Below are positions 23,478 to 32,753 of a stretch of 35,340 bases of DNA, piece after piece. Position 1 is the first letter of the stretch, and the number at the start of each line of letters is the position of its first letter. Below the pieces are notes generated by a model. The model saw only the letters and a program-made list of their open reading frames with translations, searched no databases and was not told where the DNA came from. The position numbers were made by a program, and so were the translations under genes. The DNA is taken from positions 1 to 35,340 of the IMG/VR virus record IMGVR_UViG_3300008110_005814, one strand, 5' to 3'. The DNA comes from a virus.

Positions 23478-24331
23478 ATTAAAAGGTCACTTATACAAAC
23501 TCTATTTTTATCAGAGCCTCTGTTTAAAGATTCATATTCTTCTCCTCCGATTCCAAACATTACACAATCAGTTTCTTCTAAATTCATTTCTTTACAAACT
23601 TGTGTATATTTTTCACCGAATGTATCCCAATTATAATCAACTGAATACTTTGTCATTAATTCATATCCTATTGCTGCACCAACTCTATTTACCATTTGTT
23701 GTTCATTGAATGCACCTATTCCATCATCGATGTGGCGAAAATCATTTACCATTCTTATCCCAACTCTCAAATGTTCCATTCCATAAAATGCTTTTGAAAG
23801 AGAAAATGTAATCAACTGAATACAATTGTGGTTTAAATTAACATTTATATTTTTTGCCATTGGATAATAAGCAAAATCTAACATTACAGGAATACTATTT
23901 TCATCACAATAATTTAAAAAATCTTGCGTTAATAAAGGATGTTGTTTACCATAATCTGAAAATGGTACACTAAGGATTACCGCATCCCCTCTTTTGATTT
24001 CATCATCTTCTATAAAGGCCCAATTCCAATCATGTTGAAATGAGCATTTATGATAAAAAAACTCTCCTTTAAAAAATCGAAATCGTTTTTTCTTTTGTAT
24101 TAAATAGAAATGGTCAAAAGATTGAATAGTTCCATGCACATAACTAACATCTCTATATCCTTCTAATCCTTCTAATTTATTATATTTCGAACTTGCTATC
24201 CAACTTACAAACTTATCCTTAAATTTTTGTAATATAGTATCATCATATACCGATGATAATTTATCCCAACTAATAATGTCTTGTTTGATTTTTGGGTTTG
24301 GTATAGGCTTCGCTCCTCGTAAATTGTTCAT
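23474..24331 (-). CDS. PLP-dependent aminotransferase-like protein (fold type I)
   Basis: The 285-residue protein shows the fold-type-I core: RGDAVILSVPFSDYG (114-128), IPVMLDFAYYP with Asp152 that would hold the PLP ring nitrogen, and LITFSLSKAFYG (173-184) with Lys180 as the Schiff-base lysine, followed by HLRVGIRM. It is about 100 residues shorter than usual class I/II aminotransferases and lacks most of the N-terminal and C-terminal small domain. It overlaps the upstream oxygenase-like gene by 62 bases, the largest overlap in the window; no later Met suits. It may aminate a keto-sugar or keto-acid made by neighbours; substrate unknown. Confidence 0.66.
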   Translation of the reverse strand: MNNLRGAKPIPNPKIKQDIISWDKLSSVYDDTILQKFKDKFVSWIASSKYNKLEGLEGYRDVSYVHGTIQSFDHFYLIQKKKRFRFFKGEFFYHKCSFQHDWNWAFIEDDEIKRGDAVILSVPFSDYGKQHPLLTQDFLNYCDENSIPVMLDFAYYPMAKNINVNLNHNCIQLITFSLSKAFYGMEHLRVGIRMVNDFRHIDDGIGAFNEQQMVNRVGAAIGYELMTKYSVDYNWDTFGEKYTQVCKEMNLEETDCVMFGIGGEEYESLNRGSDKNRVCISDLLI

Positions 24332-24803
24332 ATAAACCTGTTATTTGCATTGTGTATTTTGGCTCCATTCCCATATTACCGCTAAGATGGGGTTGTCCAT
24401 ATCTAATTACTTTAAAATCCATTTTTCTCCACTTTATAAATGGTTCATTATCTATTTCAAAATAATGACCAGTCTTCCATTCTTCCAAAAAGAAATTTAA
24501 CCTACATACTCCATACTTATCACAATTATTCTTTTTTGAAAATTGATAAAATGTATCAAAGTGTTCAGGTATAGTTTGACCTGGCATTTGTTTTATTACA
24601 CTTAATGAATAATCTGAAAATATTTGCTTTGCGAAAGTATGATATTCTTCTGGCAAATCAAACGTTTGGTAGTATTGAGTATTCTTATCAGTAAATCCTG
24701 CGGTAATATACTTTTGATTTTGCTCATCATATTCCGCTGAATTCCCTTCTAATGATACATTATTGGAAATTGTACTAAAATTTATATTATGTATTGTTAG
24801 CAT
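24270..24803 (-). CDS. HxD...H oxygenase-like protein (2OG/Fe(II) or cupin type)
   Basis: The 177-residue protein has a jelly-roll pattern with IPEHFDTFYQF (His81 and Asp83) and YGQPHLSGNMG (His139), then KYTMQITG. This HxD...H spacing fits a Fe(II)/2-oxoglutarate oxygenase of the Asp/Asn beta-hydroxylase type; the usual Arg after the last His is Lys149 here, so 2OG binding is less certain. It is not a close copy of the protein at 10230-10742. It overlaps the SDR upstream by 17 bases and the aminotransferase-like gene by 62 bases, so it is part of the same unit. Hydroxylation of a sugar or a protein acceptor is possible. Confidence 0.6.
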   Translation of the reverse strand: MLTIHNINFSTISNNVSLEGNSAEYDEQNQKYITAGFTDKNTQYYQTFDLPEEYHTFAKQIFSDYSLSVIKQMPGQTIPEHFDTFYQFSKKNNCDKYGVCRLNFFLEEWKTGHYFEIDNEPFIKWRKMDFKVIRYGQPHLSGNMGMEPKYTMQITGLYEQFTRSEAYTKPKNQTRHY

Positions 24804-25695
24804 ATCCTAAAGGAAATCCGTTTCTAAATTCAGAACCCATTTTCGGAACTATCATTTGATAGCCTTGTATTAATTGTTTTATACCTCTATCCAAATCCCA
24901 CTCTGGTATCCACCCAGCTTCCTCTATTTTTGCGTTTGATACGATGTAATCCCTTTTATCAGGATCTTCATAATAATCGTTGTATGATACCGCAAAATCC
25001 TTTACGTGGGTTTGTATCTTTTCTAACAATTCTTGTTTTGATAGATTGGCTGAACTTAATCCTACATTAAATATTTCACCTCTATAAAAATCATAATTAC
25101 CCAACATAAAAAGAAAAGCCGATGCCACATCTTCAATATGAATAAAATTTCTTTTAAAGTTCTTTTCAAATACTACTATGTATTTATCGGTAATTGCTTT
25201 ATAAACAAAATCGTTTACTAATAAATCAGTTCTCATACGAGGTGATACACCAAATACGGTCGCTAATCTGAATGTGATTGCCGATGTGTTTGCTCTCAAA
25301 AAATTCTCAGCATCACATTTTGTTTGTCCATAAACTGATATAGGTGTAAGGGGTGATTCTTCAGTACACTCGGTTTGACCTATTCCTATTCCATATCCAC
25401 TATTTGTATTTGGATATAAAATCTTTTTATCCTTTCCGAATCTAACAATGTTTACTATTTGTTTAAAGTTAATTTCTTTTGCCAATTGAGGGTCTGCCGC
25501 ACACGCTGGAAACCCAACTATTGCAGCTAATGGAATAATCACATCAGCATCTTTACACAATTGTTCTAATAATCTTTCATTACGAACGTCTCCATAAATA
25601 AACTTAAAATTTGGATTAGATGTGTATTGAAGTAATGATGTTTGGTTAAATAGCAATTTATCCAATACAACTACTTCATAATCAGCTTTTAGCAT
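24787..25695 (-). CDS. NAD-dependent epimerase/dehydratase lacking its N-terminal Gly-rich loop
   Basis: The 302-residue protein is an extended SDR from strand 2 onward: YEVVVLDKL (6-14), IYGDVRNERLLEQL, VIIPLAAIVG, YPNTNSGYG and a full catalytic YGQTK, then FRLATVFG and RNFIHIEDVA. The first beta strand and the GxxGxxG loop that binds the NAD diphosphate are missing. In-frame codons just before the ATG read IIVDK, which would suit the end of the lost first helix, and a TAA lies a few codons further up. So the gene seems cut at its 5' end next to the LamG gene, whose stop is nine bases before this ATG. It may be inactive or may have lost NAD binding. Confidence 0.75.
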   Translation of the reverse strand: MLKADYEVVVLDKLLFNQTSLLQYTSNPNFKFIYGDVRNERLLEQLCKDADVIIPLAAIVGFPACAADPQLAKEINFKQIVNIVRFGKDKKILYPNTNSGYGIGIGQTECTEESPLTPISVYGQTKCDAENFLRANTSAITFRLATVFGVSPRMRTDLLVNDFVYKAITDKYIVVFEKNFKRNFIHIEDVASAFLFMLGNYDFYRGEIFNVGLSSANLSKQELLEKIQTHVKDFAVSYNDYYEDPDKRDYIVSNAKIEEAGWIPEWDLDRGIKQLIQGYQMIVPKMGSEFRNGFPLGYANNT

Positions 25696-25703
25696 TTTAT
25701 CTA

Positions 25704-26435
25704 CTATAATTCTAATTTATCTATAATGTTATTTTGTATATCATTTACATTAAAATCTTGATACAAAAGAGCGTGATTACCGTTTCCACTACTATCCCAC
25801 GCTTTAAATCTATTAAGGTTTTCCAAAGTGAACTTATATTTTGCTAATGTAAATCTTCTAACAATTTCAGGATTAAATAAATCTAATTCTTCTTTGTTTA
25901 GAACCTTTTCCATAATAATTACATCATCAATCCAACCCTTATACCACCAACTATATTCTTGTAAATGTGGTTCAATATAATTTGGTGCAGCGGCTCCGAT
26001 AAATAATGGTGTATTATCATAACTTACAACAGGATATGTTATAGGTGCTTCTTTGGTTTCACCATTATAAGTAACTCTAAAAATTTTGTTGGTATAATCT
26101 ACTGAAAAGAATATCTCTTGCCATTCCTTTTCAAAATCGTAAATAAAGGTGATGTTAATGTTTTCCGCATCAATCGGTTTACTCATCCATAATTGTGCAC
26201 TTACAACATAAAAATCATTTTCTTTATTTACAAATACACCGGAATGAAGCCCACATTTAGAAAATATACCATAGATTTCATCTCCTCTATCTTCAGTTTT
26301 TTGTATCTTAAATTTACTATAAATTGTAAAATCCTTTTGGAAAAAAGTTTTTAAATTTGGTTTCTTCGATGTGTTAAAAGTTGATTGATCCCAAACTTTA
26401 TAACTAATGTCTTTATTGAAATATAAGTGATTCAT
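25704..26435 (-). CDS. stand-alone LamG/concanavalin-like domain protein (copy 2)
   Basis: The 243-residue protein is a single LamG-like beta sandwich: a strand FTIYSKFKIQKT, a central EIFFSVDYTNKIFRVTYNGE (strand pair), LFIGAAAPNY, the hallmark GWIDDVIIMEKVLNKEEL (LamG closing helix) and DSSGNGNHALL near the end. LamG-like domains bind glycans or proteins. No signal peptide is visible. Its ATG overlaps the stop of the radical SAM gene by one base (TAATG), as does the other radical SAM-LamG pair. The domain resembles those inside the GT7 genes at 29869-34926. It may bind the glycan or target on which the radical SAM partner acts. Confidence 0.74.
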   Translation of the reverse strand: MNHLYFNKDISYKVWDQSTFNTSKKPNLKTFFQKDFTIYSKFKIQKTEDRGDEIYGIFSKCGLHSGVFVNKENDFYVVSAQLWMSKPIDAENINITFIYDFEKEWQEIFFSVDYTNKIFRVTYNGETKEAPITYPVVSYDNTPLFIGAAAPNYIEPHLQEYSWWYKGWIDDVIIMEKVLNKEELDLFNPEIVRRFTLAKYKFTLENLNRFKAWDSSGNGNHALLYQDFNVNDIQNNIIDKLEL

Positions 26436-27820
26436 TATCTAATACTTTTACATAAATTCCAAAATTCTTCTAACTCTGGAAAAGTTTTTACAAAATCAGT
26501 TCCTCTTCTTCTATCATGCTCACTAAAAAATCTATAAAAATCTTTTCTATCTCTTTTTACAGTATGGTCTTCTTTTGGAGCAACAACCACATCGTATATT
26601 CTTCTCAATTTGTGAATTTCTACATCGGTATATCCAATCGGATTTTGTGTTCCCAAACTTTCGTAGAAGTCCATCAATTGTGCTTGCTCAAATACTTCTT
26701 TGTGCCAATCATCGGTTATGATGTTAGCCGCCTGATGATGTGGATGTCTTAAATACGAACTATCCAATCCAATAGGATAAAACCAATACCTATCAGGATT
26801 CGTAAATTCTTTTTTAAGCTGATATACATCTTTAATCAATTTTTTATATGATGGGATACTTAAAAGATTATAAGTTCCCATAATCGAAATAGTAAGTTTC
26901 GGTATTTCTTCCAATAATTCAGAACATCTATCATACCATTGATTATAATCAAATCCATTTCTAATATAATTAGCTTGCTCTCCCCACCCATCACAAGAAG
27001 TGAATATAATAAATTCTCTTACCAACCCATCACTACTTATTCTTTTTATTTTTTCTTTGGCCTGTTGGTAGAGTTTTTCCGGTGCCCCCAAATTAGAATT
27101 TATTGCCAACTTTAATTTTTGGTTTGGATTATCAATTACATAATCAAATACTTTAAATGTATCTTTATGTAATAAAGGTTCTCCTCCGGTTATTCTAAAG
27201 TTTAACAATGATGGATATAAATTAGGCCACCATTTCCAAAATGCCTCTACATAAGGATTATGTTCGGTTTGTTTATATGGTTGCTTACCTTCTTTGATAA
27301 TATGGTCTAATCCATTATGACGAGTTGAAGTTGGATAAGCTCCAAACTGCTCAATCTCTTCCCACCATTGTGTTGAGAATTGAGGATAGCAATACGAACA
27401 TTTAAAGTTACACGCATTACTAAATGAAACTTCAACATACGAAGGATTTACATCATCCATATAAGATGAATTTTTAATCTCATCAAAATGAGGCCAAGCC
27501 CATTCTTCCGCAGATTTAAAAGTTCTATCAGAAAATTCGTTTGAATTATCTTCTACCTTCCAACAATAATCGCATTCGGTAGGCCTTAATCCTTGCAACA
27601 TTTCTCTTCTTAATTCCTTTTTATATTTGGTATTATGAAGTGCAGAAGGGTTATCTACTAAATCTTCTTTAATAATTTTGTGTATACCAGGATGGTGGCA
27701 ACTATGATTCTGTCCGATGTGAAGATGCAATGTAACTTGCTTCCACTTTGCTAAACAAAATCCTTTACCCACCGAATTTAATTTTCTTCGTATCTCCGAG
27801 TATCGTTCTGTATTATCCAT
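26435..27820 (-). CDS. radical SAM protein with extra N-terminal Cys cluster (copy 2)
   Basis: I use the ATG at 27820 (461 residues) because the longer frame starts at TTG and because it then aligns with the paralogue at 28481. The radical SAM motif is CNFKCSYC (Cys137, 141, 144). Cys22, 41, 83 and 86 in conserved contexts (GFCLAKW, SCHHP, ECDYCW) precede it and could hold a second iron-sulfur cluster, as in twitch-type radical SAM proteins. ITGGEPLL follows. The C-terminus keeps HDRRRGTDF and FPELEEFW, also found in the paralogue. Such enzymes modify peptides, sugars or other substrates by radical chemistry; no substrate peptide is visible nearby. The start overlaps the upstream LamG gene by 8 bases. 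Confidence 0.8.
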   Translation of the reverse strand: MDNTERYSEIRRKLNSVGKGFCLAKWKQVTLHLHIGQNHSCHHPGIHKIIKEDLVDNPSALHNTKYKKELRREMLQGLRPTECDYCWKVEDNSNEFSDRTFKSAEEWAWPHFDEIKNSSYMDDVNPSYVEVSFSNACNFKCSYCYPQFSTQWWEEIEQFGAYPTSTRHNGLDHIIKEGKQPYKQTEHNPYVEAFWKWWPNLYPSLLNFRITGGEPLLHKDTFKVFDYVIDNPNQKLKLAINSNLGAPEKLYQQAKEKIKRISSDGLVREFIIFTSCDGWGEQANYIRNGFDYNQWYDRCSELLEEIPKLTISIMGTYNLLSIPSYKKLIKDVYQLKKEFTNPDRYWFYPIGLDSSYLRHPHHQAANIITDDWHKEVFEQAQLMDFYESLGTQNPIGYTDVEIHKLRRIYDVVVAPKEDHTVKRDRKDFYRFFSEHDRRRGTDFVKTFPELEEFWNLCKSIR

Positions 27821-28481
27821 ATTTATTTGGTCTGGATTTCGAAACAAAATCCATTATTTTATCGTGCTTAAATTTTACGGGCTCTGATATGAATGCATGA
27901 TTACCATTACCACTATTATCAAATATTTTAAAGTTTGTTTTTTCTGATGTATCTAAACAACTAAATAAACTATCTTCCTGCAAAACTTCTGATGTTTTTA
28001 AGTTAAAGTTTATTTCATGTGTTTCCAACAATCTATCATATAATACAACTAAATCTAAATTACCATTTAATATATTTTTTTCAGTTGTTTTCTCATGCAC
28101 ATTATCCGATAAAAAAGTAAAGTAATTATCTTCTTTTACTACATTTTGAAAATCACATTTAAAATCATATCCTATTTCAGTATTCAAATCAGTATAAACA
28201 AACTTTTGCTTTCTATTATCAATTCTTATAAAGAAATCAAACGTTTTCTTTACATCACATACTATATTAGAGAAGTATTCATCTCCAACTTTATATTGAA
28301 AATGAATTTTACCACCCTCAATTATTAATGTTTCAGAAGAGAGATTTCTCCTAAACAAATAACCAAAAGGTTTATTCACATCATAACTACCTTTTAATCT
28401 TAAAGAATACCCATCATTTAAAGATGTAAAATTTTTAAGATTAGTGCTGTTGGTAGATTTATTTGGTATATAAAAAATCAT
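27813..28481 (-). CDS. stand-alone LamG/concanavalin-like domain protein (copy 1)
   Basis: The 222-residue protein has the LamG features in order: strands ending in GYSLRLKGSY, FFIRIDNRKQKFVYTD, NGNLDLVVLYDRLLETHEI and NSGNGNHAFISEPVKF. The LYDRLL..HEI stretch and the SGNGNHA loop match the LamG ends in the GT7 proteins and the other stand-alone copy. It overlaps the stop of the radical SAM gene upstream by one base (TAATG) and the start of the next radical SAM gene by eight. It has no signal peptide or membrane segment. Binding of a glycan or partner enzyme is likely; no catalytic role is visible. Confidence 0.72.
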   Translation of the reverse strand: MIFYIPNKSTNSTNLKNFTSLNDGYSLRLKGSYDVNKPFGYLFRRNLSSETLIIEGGKIHFQYKVGDEYFSNIVCDVKKTFDFFIRIDNRKQKFVYTDLNTEIGYDFKCDFQNVVKEDNYFTFLSDNVHEKTTEKNILNGNLDLVVLYDRLLETHEINFNLKTSEVLQEDSLFSCLDTSEKTNFKIFDNSGNGNHAFISEPVKFKHDKIMDFVSKSRPNKYG

Positions 28482-29875
28482 TATGCTTTACCTTTTCTAC
28501 ATTTTTTATAAAATTCTTCATATTCAGGAAATACTTCTAAAAAGTTAGTTCCTCTTCTCATATCGTGGTGTCTTACAAAGATAAAGAAATCTTTTCGATT
28601 TTTCAAGAAAGTTGAATCATCATCGTGATTTTTCATCCATTCCGCTATTCGTTTAACCTTTGTGATTTCAATATCGGTAAACCCATATCCATCATCACCC
28701 ACTCTAACTTGTTCATAGAAATCCATAAGTTGTGCCTGTGAGTAAACCTCATCTATCCACTCATTATCCAATACCTTAACACTTTGATGTGGAGGCCAAC
28801 GAAGATATGAACTATCTAATATAATCGAACTACCATAATACCTTTCCGCACTATGGTATTCTTTTTTAATCTGATACACATCCTTAATTAAACCTTTATA
28901 TGATGATACTGAAAGAGCGTTGTAAGTGCTCATTATTATAATTGTTAATTTTGGATTTTCGGATAATAATAGATTAACCCTATCCATAAATAAATTATAA
29001 TCAAATCCATGTCTAATGTAATTCGCTCTCTCACCATGTGCATCGCAAGATGTAAAAAGAATAAATTCATTTACTCTTTCCTCATCCATCAATTTTTTAA
29101 TCTTAACTCTAAATTCATTAAATATTTTTTCAGGAGCATTTAGGTTACTATTAATCGATAGGTTTAGATTTTTATTTGGATTTTTTGATTCGTTGATAAA
29201 ATCTAAAATGTCAAATGTATCTTTTGCCAAAAGTGGCTCACCGCCCGTAATTCTGAATGTATGTAAATCCTTATACAAATCAGGCCACCATTTCCAAAAC
29301 GCTTCTACATAAGGATTTCTTTTATTATGTGGAATTGGCATTTGGTCAGTTCCCTTCAAATAATCTAAATTGTTAAAATTAGTTGATGTAGGATATGCAC
29401 CATGTTGTTGTATCTCTTCCATCCATTGTGAACTAAAAGCCGGCCCACAATATGAACATTTAAAATTACAAATGTTTGAAAATGAAACCTCAACATACTT
29501 TGGGTTTATATCTTTAATACCTTTGGTTTTTAATACCTCATCAAAGTAAGGTAAAGACCACGGTTCGGATGATTTATAAATTCTATCTGAAAAATCATTT
29601 GAATTATCTTCGATGTTCCAGCAATAATCACATTCCTTTGGTCTTAACCCTTCCAACATTTCTCTTCTTCTATTTTTCTTAAAAGAAGTGTTGTGTAGTG
29701 CAGATGGATTTTGTGCAATTTCCATCTCCGATATTTTGTGTGTGACAGGGTGATGACAAGAGTGGTTATGGCCGGTTTGTAATTGTAATGTAACTTGTGT
29801 CCATTTGGCTAAGCACATTCCCTTACCAACCCCATTTAATTTTTCTTTTGTCGCCTGAAAGTGTTCGTTTAACAT
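28481..29875 (-). CDS. radical SAM protein with extra N-terminal Cys cluster (copy 1)
   Basis: The 464-residue protein has the radical SAM motif CNFKCSYC (Cys136, 140, 143) and four earlier cysteines at 21, 40, 82 and 85 (GMCLAKW, SCHHP, ECDYCW), the same layout as the copy at 26435. ITGGEPLL and LFTSCDAHGERANYIRHGFD also match. The C-terminus has HDMRRGTNF and FPEYEEFYKKC. Conservation along the whole length indicates gene duplication. It overlaps the GT7::LamG gene upstream by seven bases. The pair with its LamG gene (27813) repeats the same order as 25704-27820. Substrate unknown; modification of a sugar, a glycoprotein or a peptide are options. Confidence 0.8.
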   Translation of the reverse strand: MLNEHFQATKEKLNGVGKGMCLAKWTQVTLQLQTGHNHSCHHPVTHKISEMEIAQNPSALHNTSFKKNRRREMLEGLRPKECDYCWNIEDNSNDFSDRIYKSSEPWSLPYFDEVLKTKGIKDINPKYVEVSFSNICNFKCSYCGPAFSSQWMEEIQQHGAYPTSTNFNNLDYLKGTDQMPIPHNKRNPYVEAFWKWWPDLYKDLHTFRITGGEPLLAKDTFDILDFINESKNPNKNLNLSINSNLNAPEKIFNEFRVKIKKLMDEERVNEFILFTSCDAHGERANYIRHGFDYNLFMDRVNLLLSENPKLTIIIMSTYNALSVSSYKGLIKDVYQIKKEYHSAERYYGSSIILDSSYLRWPPHQSVKVLDNEWIDEVYSQAQLMDFYEQVRVGDDGYGFTDIEITKVKRIAEWMKNHDDDSTFLKNRKDFFIFVRHHDMRRGTNFLEVFPEYEEFYKKCRKGKA

Positions 29876-31311
29876 TTACAATTTATTAAAACTGAATTAT
29901 TTCCTATTTCTTCTATACCTAACAATTCGTATGTTAAGCTATTCATACCATCATTTTTCCAATCGTATTTCCCCTGCTGCATTTCTAAAATATATCTTCT
30001 TTCATTTCTCGCAGTAGTTTCTCCTTTTGCCCACTTACCATTAACCAATCCTTCAGTTTGATGTGGTAGACATTCAAATCTACCATTTCTTCTATGAGGG
30101 ATTACGGTAGAAGGTATTTCTATTTTCTCTTTCGTAAAATTTACATTTGTAATTTTACCATTATTTTCATTACCACTTAAATCTTCCAGCAATCCATCAT
30201 TAAAAGAATTGAAATCATAGTGAAGCTGTAATCCACTTTCCTCACACTCAAATGGTATATTTTTTATTTCATTATCGGTCAAACATCTATCATACAATCT
30301 TACTTCTGCTATTTGACCTTTGAAAAATTTGTTTGGATAATTTTTATTTATTGATGGAGATGTTCCCAAATAATAACTTTCACTTCCATATCTTTTTAAA
30401 TCTCCATTATATTCCATAGGTGATTGAACTCCTGTTCCAAATCTCGCATCTGTTTCTCTGCCATTAAGGTAAAAATGTATTTGCTTATTGTATGAATCAA
30501 CTTTTAATGTCACCCAAGTCCAAAGGTTCTCATATCTCTTCATCCACATATATTGCATCTCTCCTTCATTATTCCATAACATCGAAGTAAATGCTCTACT
30601 ATTATTATATGAAATGCCATAATCATATCCAGGTCTTCTAAATACAGGATACTCCCAAAATCTTCTTTCATTATCACCAATCAAATAAATTGGAATCTTT
30701 TCCTCTTGCTGATGTGCCTTTACTAATAATGATAGAGTGTGAGAACGATTACTTAAAAATCTTATTGAACGACTTTGAGGTATTTCAATAAAAGAGTTTT
30801 CTCCATTAAAATTTGCTATATCAAATTCGGTTTTGGGTCTGATATATGTTTGGTCTGCCATTCCATTGATAGCACATCTCCAAAATAGGTCATCATCTTC
30901 CATACCCCAATCCCAATAATCATTCGAATAACCATTCGTTTTATAAACCTGTTCTTTTGTAAATAAAACTGCACCACCAAAGTATTCTTCATACTTTAAG
31001 TTGTAATCGGTTTGTGAAATATGAACTGCCAAATGTTGTGGCAAATCTTCGTTATAACTATAATCACAGCTATCATCTTCCGGTATCATATCGATGTCAT
31101 GCCATACAATATAATCACACCCATCTTTAAATGCAACATCGGCTGCAATGTTTTTCATCTTACCCCTATTGAATAATTTATCATCACATTGGTGGGCAAA
31201 ATAAATCTTATGCTCAATACCCCTATCCTTCAAAAATTTATGAACTCTGGGTGAGAATTGTGCCAAATGCTCTTCTCTATTTCTATATGGAACACATACT
31301 CCTAATTTCAT
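29869..31311 (-). CDS. GT7 (beta-1,4-galactosyltransferase-like) with inserted LamG domain (copy 3)
   Basis: The 480-residue protein starts with a beta-1,4-galactosyltransferase-type fold: VPYRNREEHL (7-16), LFNRGKMKNI, HDIDMIP (71-77) as the metal-binding DxD, YFGGAVLF and NGYSNDYWDWGMEDDDLFWR (126-145), which holds the catalytic acidic cluster. Residues about 165-390 are a LamG domain (LYDRCLTDNEI, LSGNENNG). Then the GT7 C-terminus resumes with GRFECLPH and DGMNSLTYELL, as in animal beta4GalT. So the LamG domain is inside the GT7 fold, not just attached. It overlaps its neighbours by 4 and 7 bases. It probably transfers a hexose from UDP-sugar; the LamG part may bind the acceptor. Confidence 0.82.
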   Translation of the reverse strand: MKLGVCVPYRNREEHLAQFSPRVHKFLKDRGIEHKIYFAHQCDDKLFNRGKMKNIAADVAFKDGCDYIVWHDIDMIPEDDSCDYSYNEDLPQHLAVHISQTDYNLKYEEYFGGAVLFTKEQVYKTNGYSNDYWDWGMEDDDLFWRCAINGMADQTYIRPKTEFDIANFNGENSFIEIPQSRSIRFLSNRSHTLSLLVKAHQQEEKIPIYLIGDNERRFWEYPVFRRPGYDYGISYNNSRAFTSMLWNNEGEMQYMWMKRYENLWTWVTLKVDSYNKQIHFYLNGRETDARFGTGVQSPMEYNGDLKRYGSESYYLGTSPSINKNYPNKFFKGQIAEVRLYDRCLTDNEIKNIPFECEESGLQLHYDFNSFNDGLLEDLSGNENNGKITNVNFTKEKIEIPSTVIPHRRNGRFECLPHQTEGLVNGKWAKGETTARNERRYILEMQQGKYDWKNDGMNSLTYELLGIEEIGNNSVLINCKC

Positions 31312-32753
31312 AGTTCTACTGAAATGAATTTAGTTTTATCACTTAATTTTTTTTCTTCTACTTTTTTATATCTCAATGTATTCAGGCCTTCAATCGAATA
31401 AAATAACATTTCGTTTTTTAATGAGTTATATCTTAATTGATTTTGTCTAGTTTCTTCATGCACCCAACGATTTCCTTCAACACTATTACTACTATGTTTA
31501 AGTGATTTAAATGAACCATCTTTTTTGTATGGAACAACTGCTTCAATTAAAAACTTTTTATTCATTAAAGTATTGTTTTGGCAATTTACGATTTCAGCAT
31601 CGAAACCATTACCACTTAAATCAATCAATTTATCTCTTCTAAAATGTTTAAAATCATAATAGAGTTTTAACCACTTCGAAGATTTATACTTACCAAAATT
31701 ATTAAGTAGGGATTTCTTAGCCGATTCTTTATATATTTGTTCTATTTCAGGCTTCGATAATGTTTTATCAAATACCGCAAACTCATTTACAAACCCTTTA
31801 AAATAATAGTTTTCATAATTTTTTGCCGGATTTGCAACACCCAAATAAAAATCTTCTACATTATAATCGTATAACTCATCAACATATTCGGCTCCGATAT
31901 AAGTGTTATTGATATATAATTCAATCATCTTATTACGAGGGTTACGATTAATTACAGCGTGAACCCACATATCCGGACTAATGTCTGAAACTATACTTTT
32001 TGATTTTTCATCTTTATCCCATATATCCAATTTAAATCTATTAAAACTATTGAATGATAAAGAGAAGTTAAAACCCGGTATAGAAAATATAGTGTATTCA
32101 TCATACTCTCTATTTAGGTCATTAACTAAATCATCTGGTTTAAACTTTATTGAAATTGAAAATTCATCTTCAAATATAGGTTTAAAGTTTTGAAAAGGAA
32201 TACTGATAAATGAATCTATACCATTAAAATAAAAATAGTTTAAGTTATATTCATCGTTTTGAATTCCAAATGGCCTAGTATCTAAACTCAAATTACATTG
32301 AATACATCTTTGTAACAGGTCATCATCTTCAAATCCCCATCCCCAATATTCATTTGAGTATCCATTTATAATTTTAAAATCTAATTTATTTACAATCGTT
32401 ACACCGCCAAAATAGTTGTAAAAACTTTCTTCTCCATCAACTTTATCCGCTAAATGAGTAGGTCTATCACAATAAGAATAATCAACCTTAATGGGTAACA
32501 TATCAACATCATGAAAACAAAAATAATCAAATTCGTTTCCGCTTTCTTTATATCCGATGTTTAATAATTTACCTCTATTAAATGGTTTCTTATCCTTTTG
32601 CTCAATTACAAAAATCTCAAAAGGAATTTTCTTTGAGTTTAAATAATCTTCTAAATAAGGAATAAAGACATTAAGATGTGATTCCCTATTTCTATAAGGA
32701 ACAATAACCGCTAATTTTTTTTGTATTTCTTTTTTATTAAGGTCTTTCATCAT
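31308..32753 (-). CDS. GT7 (beta-1,4-galactosyltransferase-like) with inserted LamG domain (copy 2)
   Basis: The 481-residue protein has VPYRNRESHL (18-27), PFNRGKLLNIGY (57-68), HDVDMLP (81-87), YFGGVTIV and INGYSNEYWGWGFEDDDLLQ (129-148), the full set of GT7 catalytic motifs. Residues about 175-400 form a LamG domain ending in VFDKTLSKPEI and LSGNGFDA. The GT7 C-terminal segment then follows with GSFKSLKH and IEGLNTLRYKKV. The order matches the copies at 29869 and 33436. The two start codons at 32753 and 32750 are equivalent. It overlaps the small gene at 32737 by 17 bases. This copy keeps every acidic residue of WGWGxEDDD. Confidence 0.84.
   Translation of the reverse strand: MMKDLNKKEIQKKLAVIVPYRNRESHLNVFIPYLEDYLNSKKIPFEIFVIEQKDKKPFNRGKLLNIGYKESGNEFDYFCFHDVDMLPIKVDYSYCDRPTHLADKVDGEESFYNYFGGVTIVNKLDFKIINGYSNEYWGWGFEDDDLLQRCIQCNLSLDTRPFGIQNDEYNLNYFYFNGIDSFISIPFQNFKPIFEDEFSISIKFKPDDLVNDLNREYDEYTIFSIPGFNFSLSFNSFNRFKLDIWDKDEKSKSIVSDISPDMWVHAVINRNPRNKMIELYINNTYIGAEYVDELYDYNVEDFYLGVANPAKNYENYYFKGFVNEFAVFDKTLSKPEIEQIYKESAKKSLLNNFGKYKSSKWLKLYYDFKHFRRDKLIDLSGNGFDAEIVNCQNNTLMNKKFLIEAVVPYKKDGSFKSLKHSSNSVEGNRWVHEETRQNQLRYNSLKNEMLFYSIEGLNTLRYKKVEEKKLSDKTKFISVEL

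Noticed and set aside
27821-27847. Longer N-terminus of the radical SAM copy 2
   Set aside because: It starts at TTG; the ATG at 27820 aligns with the paralogue's start.
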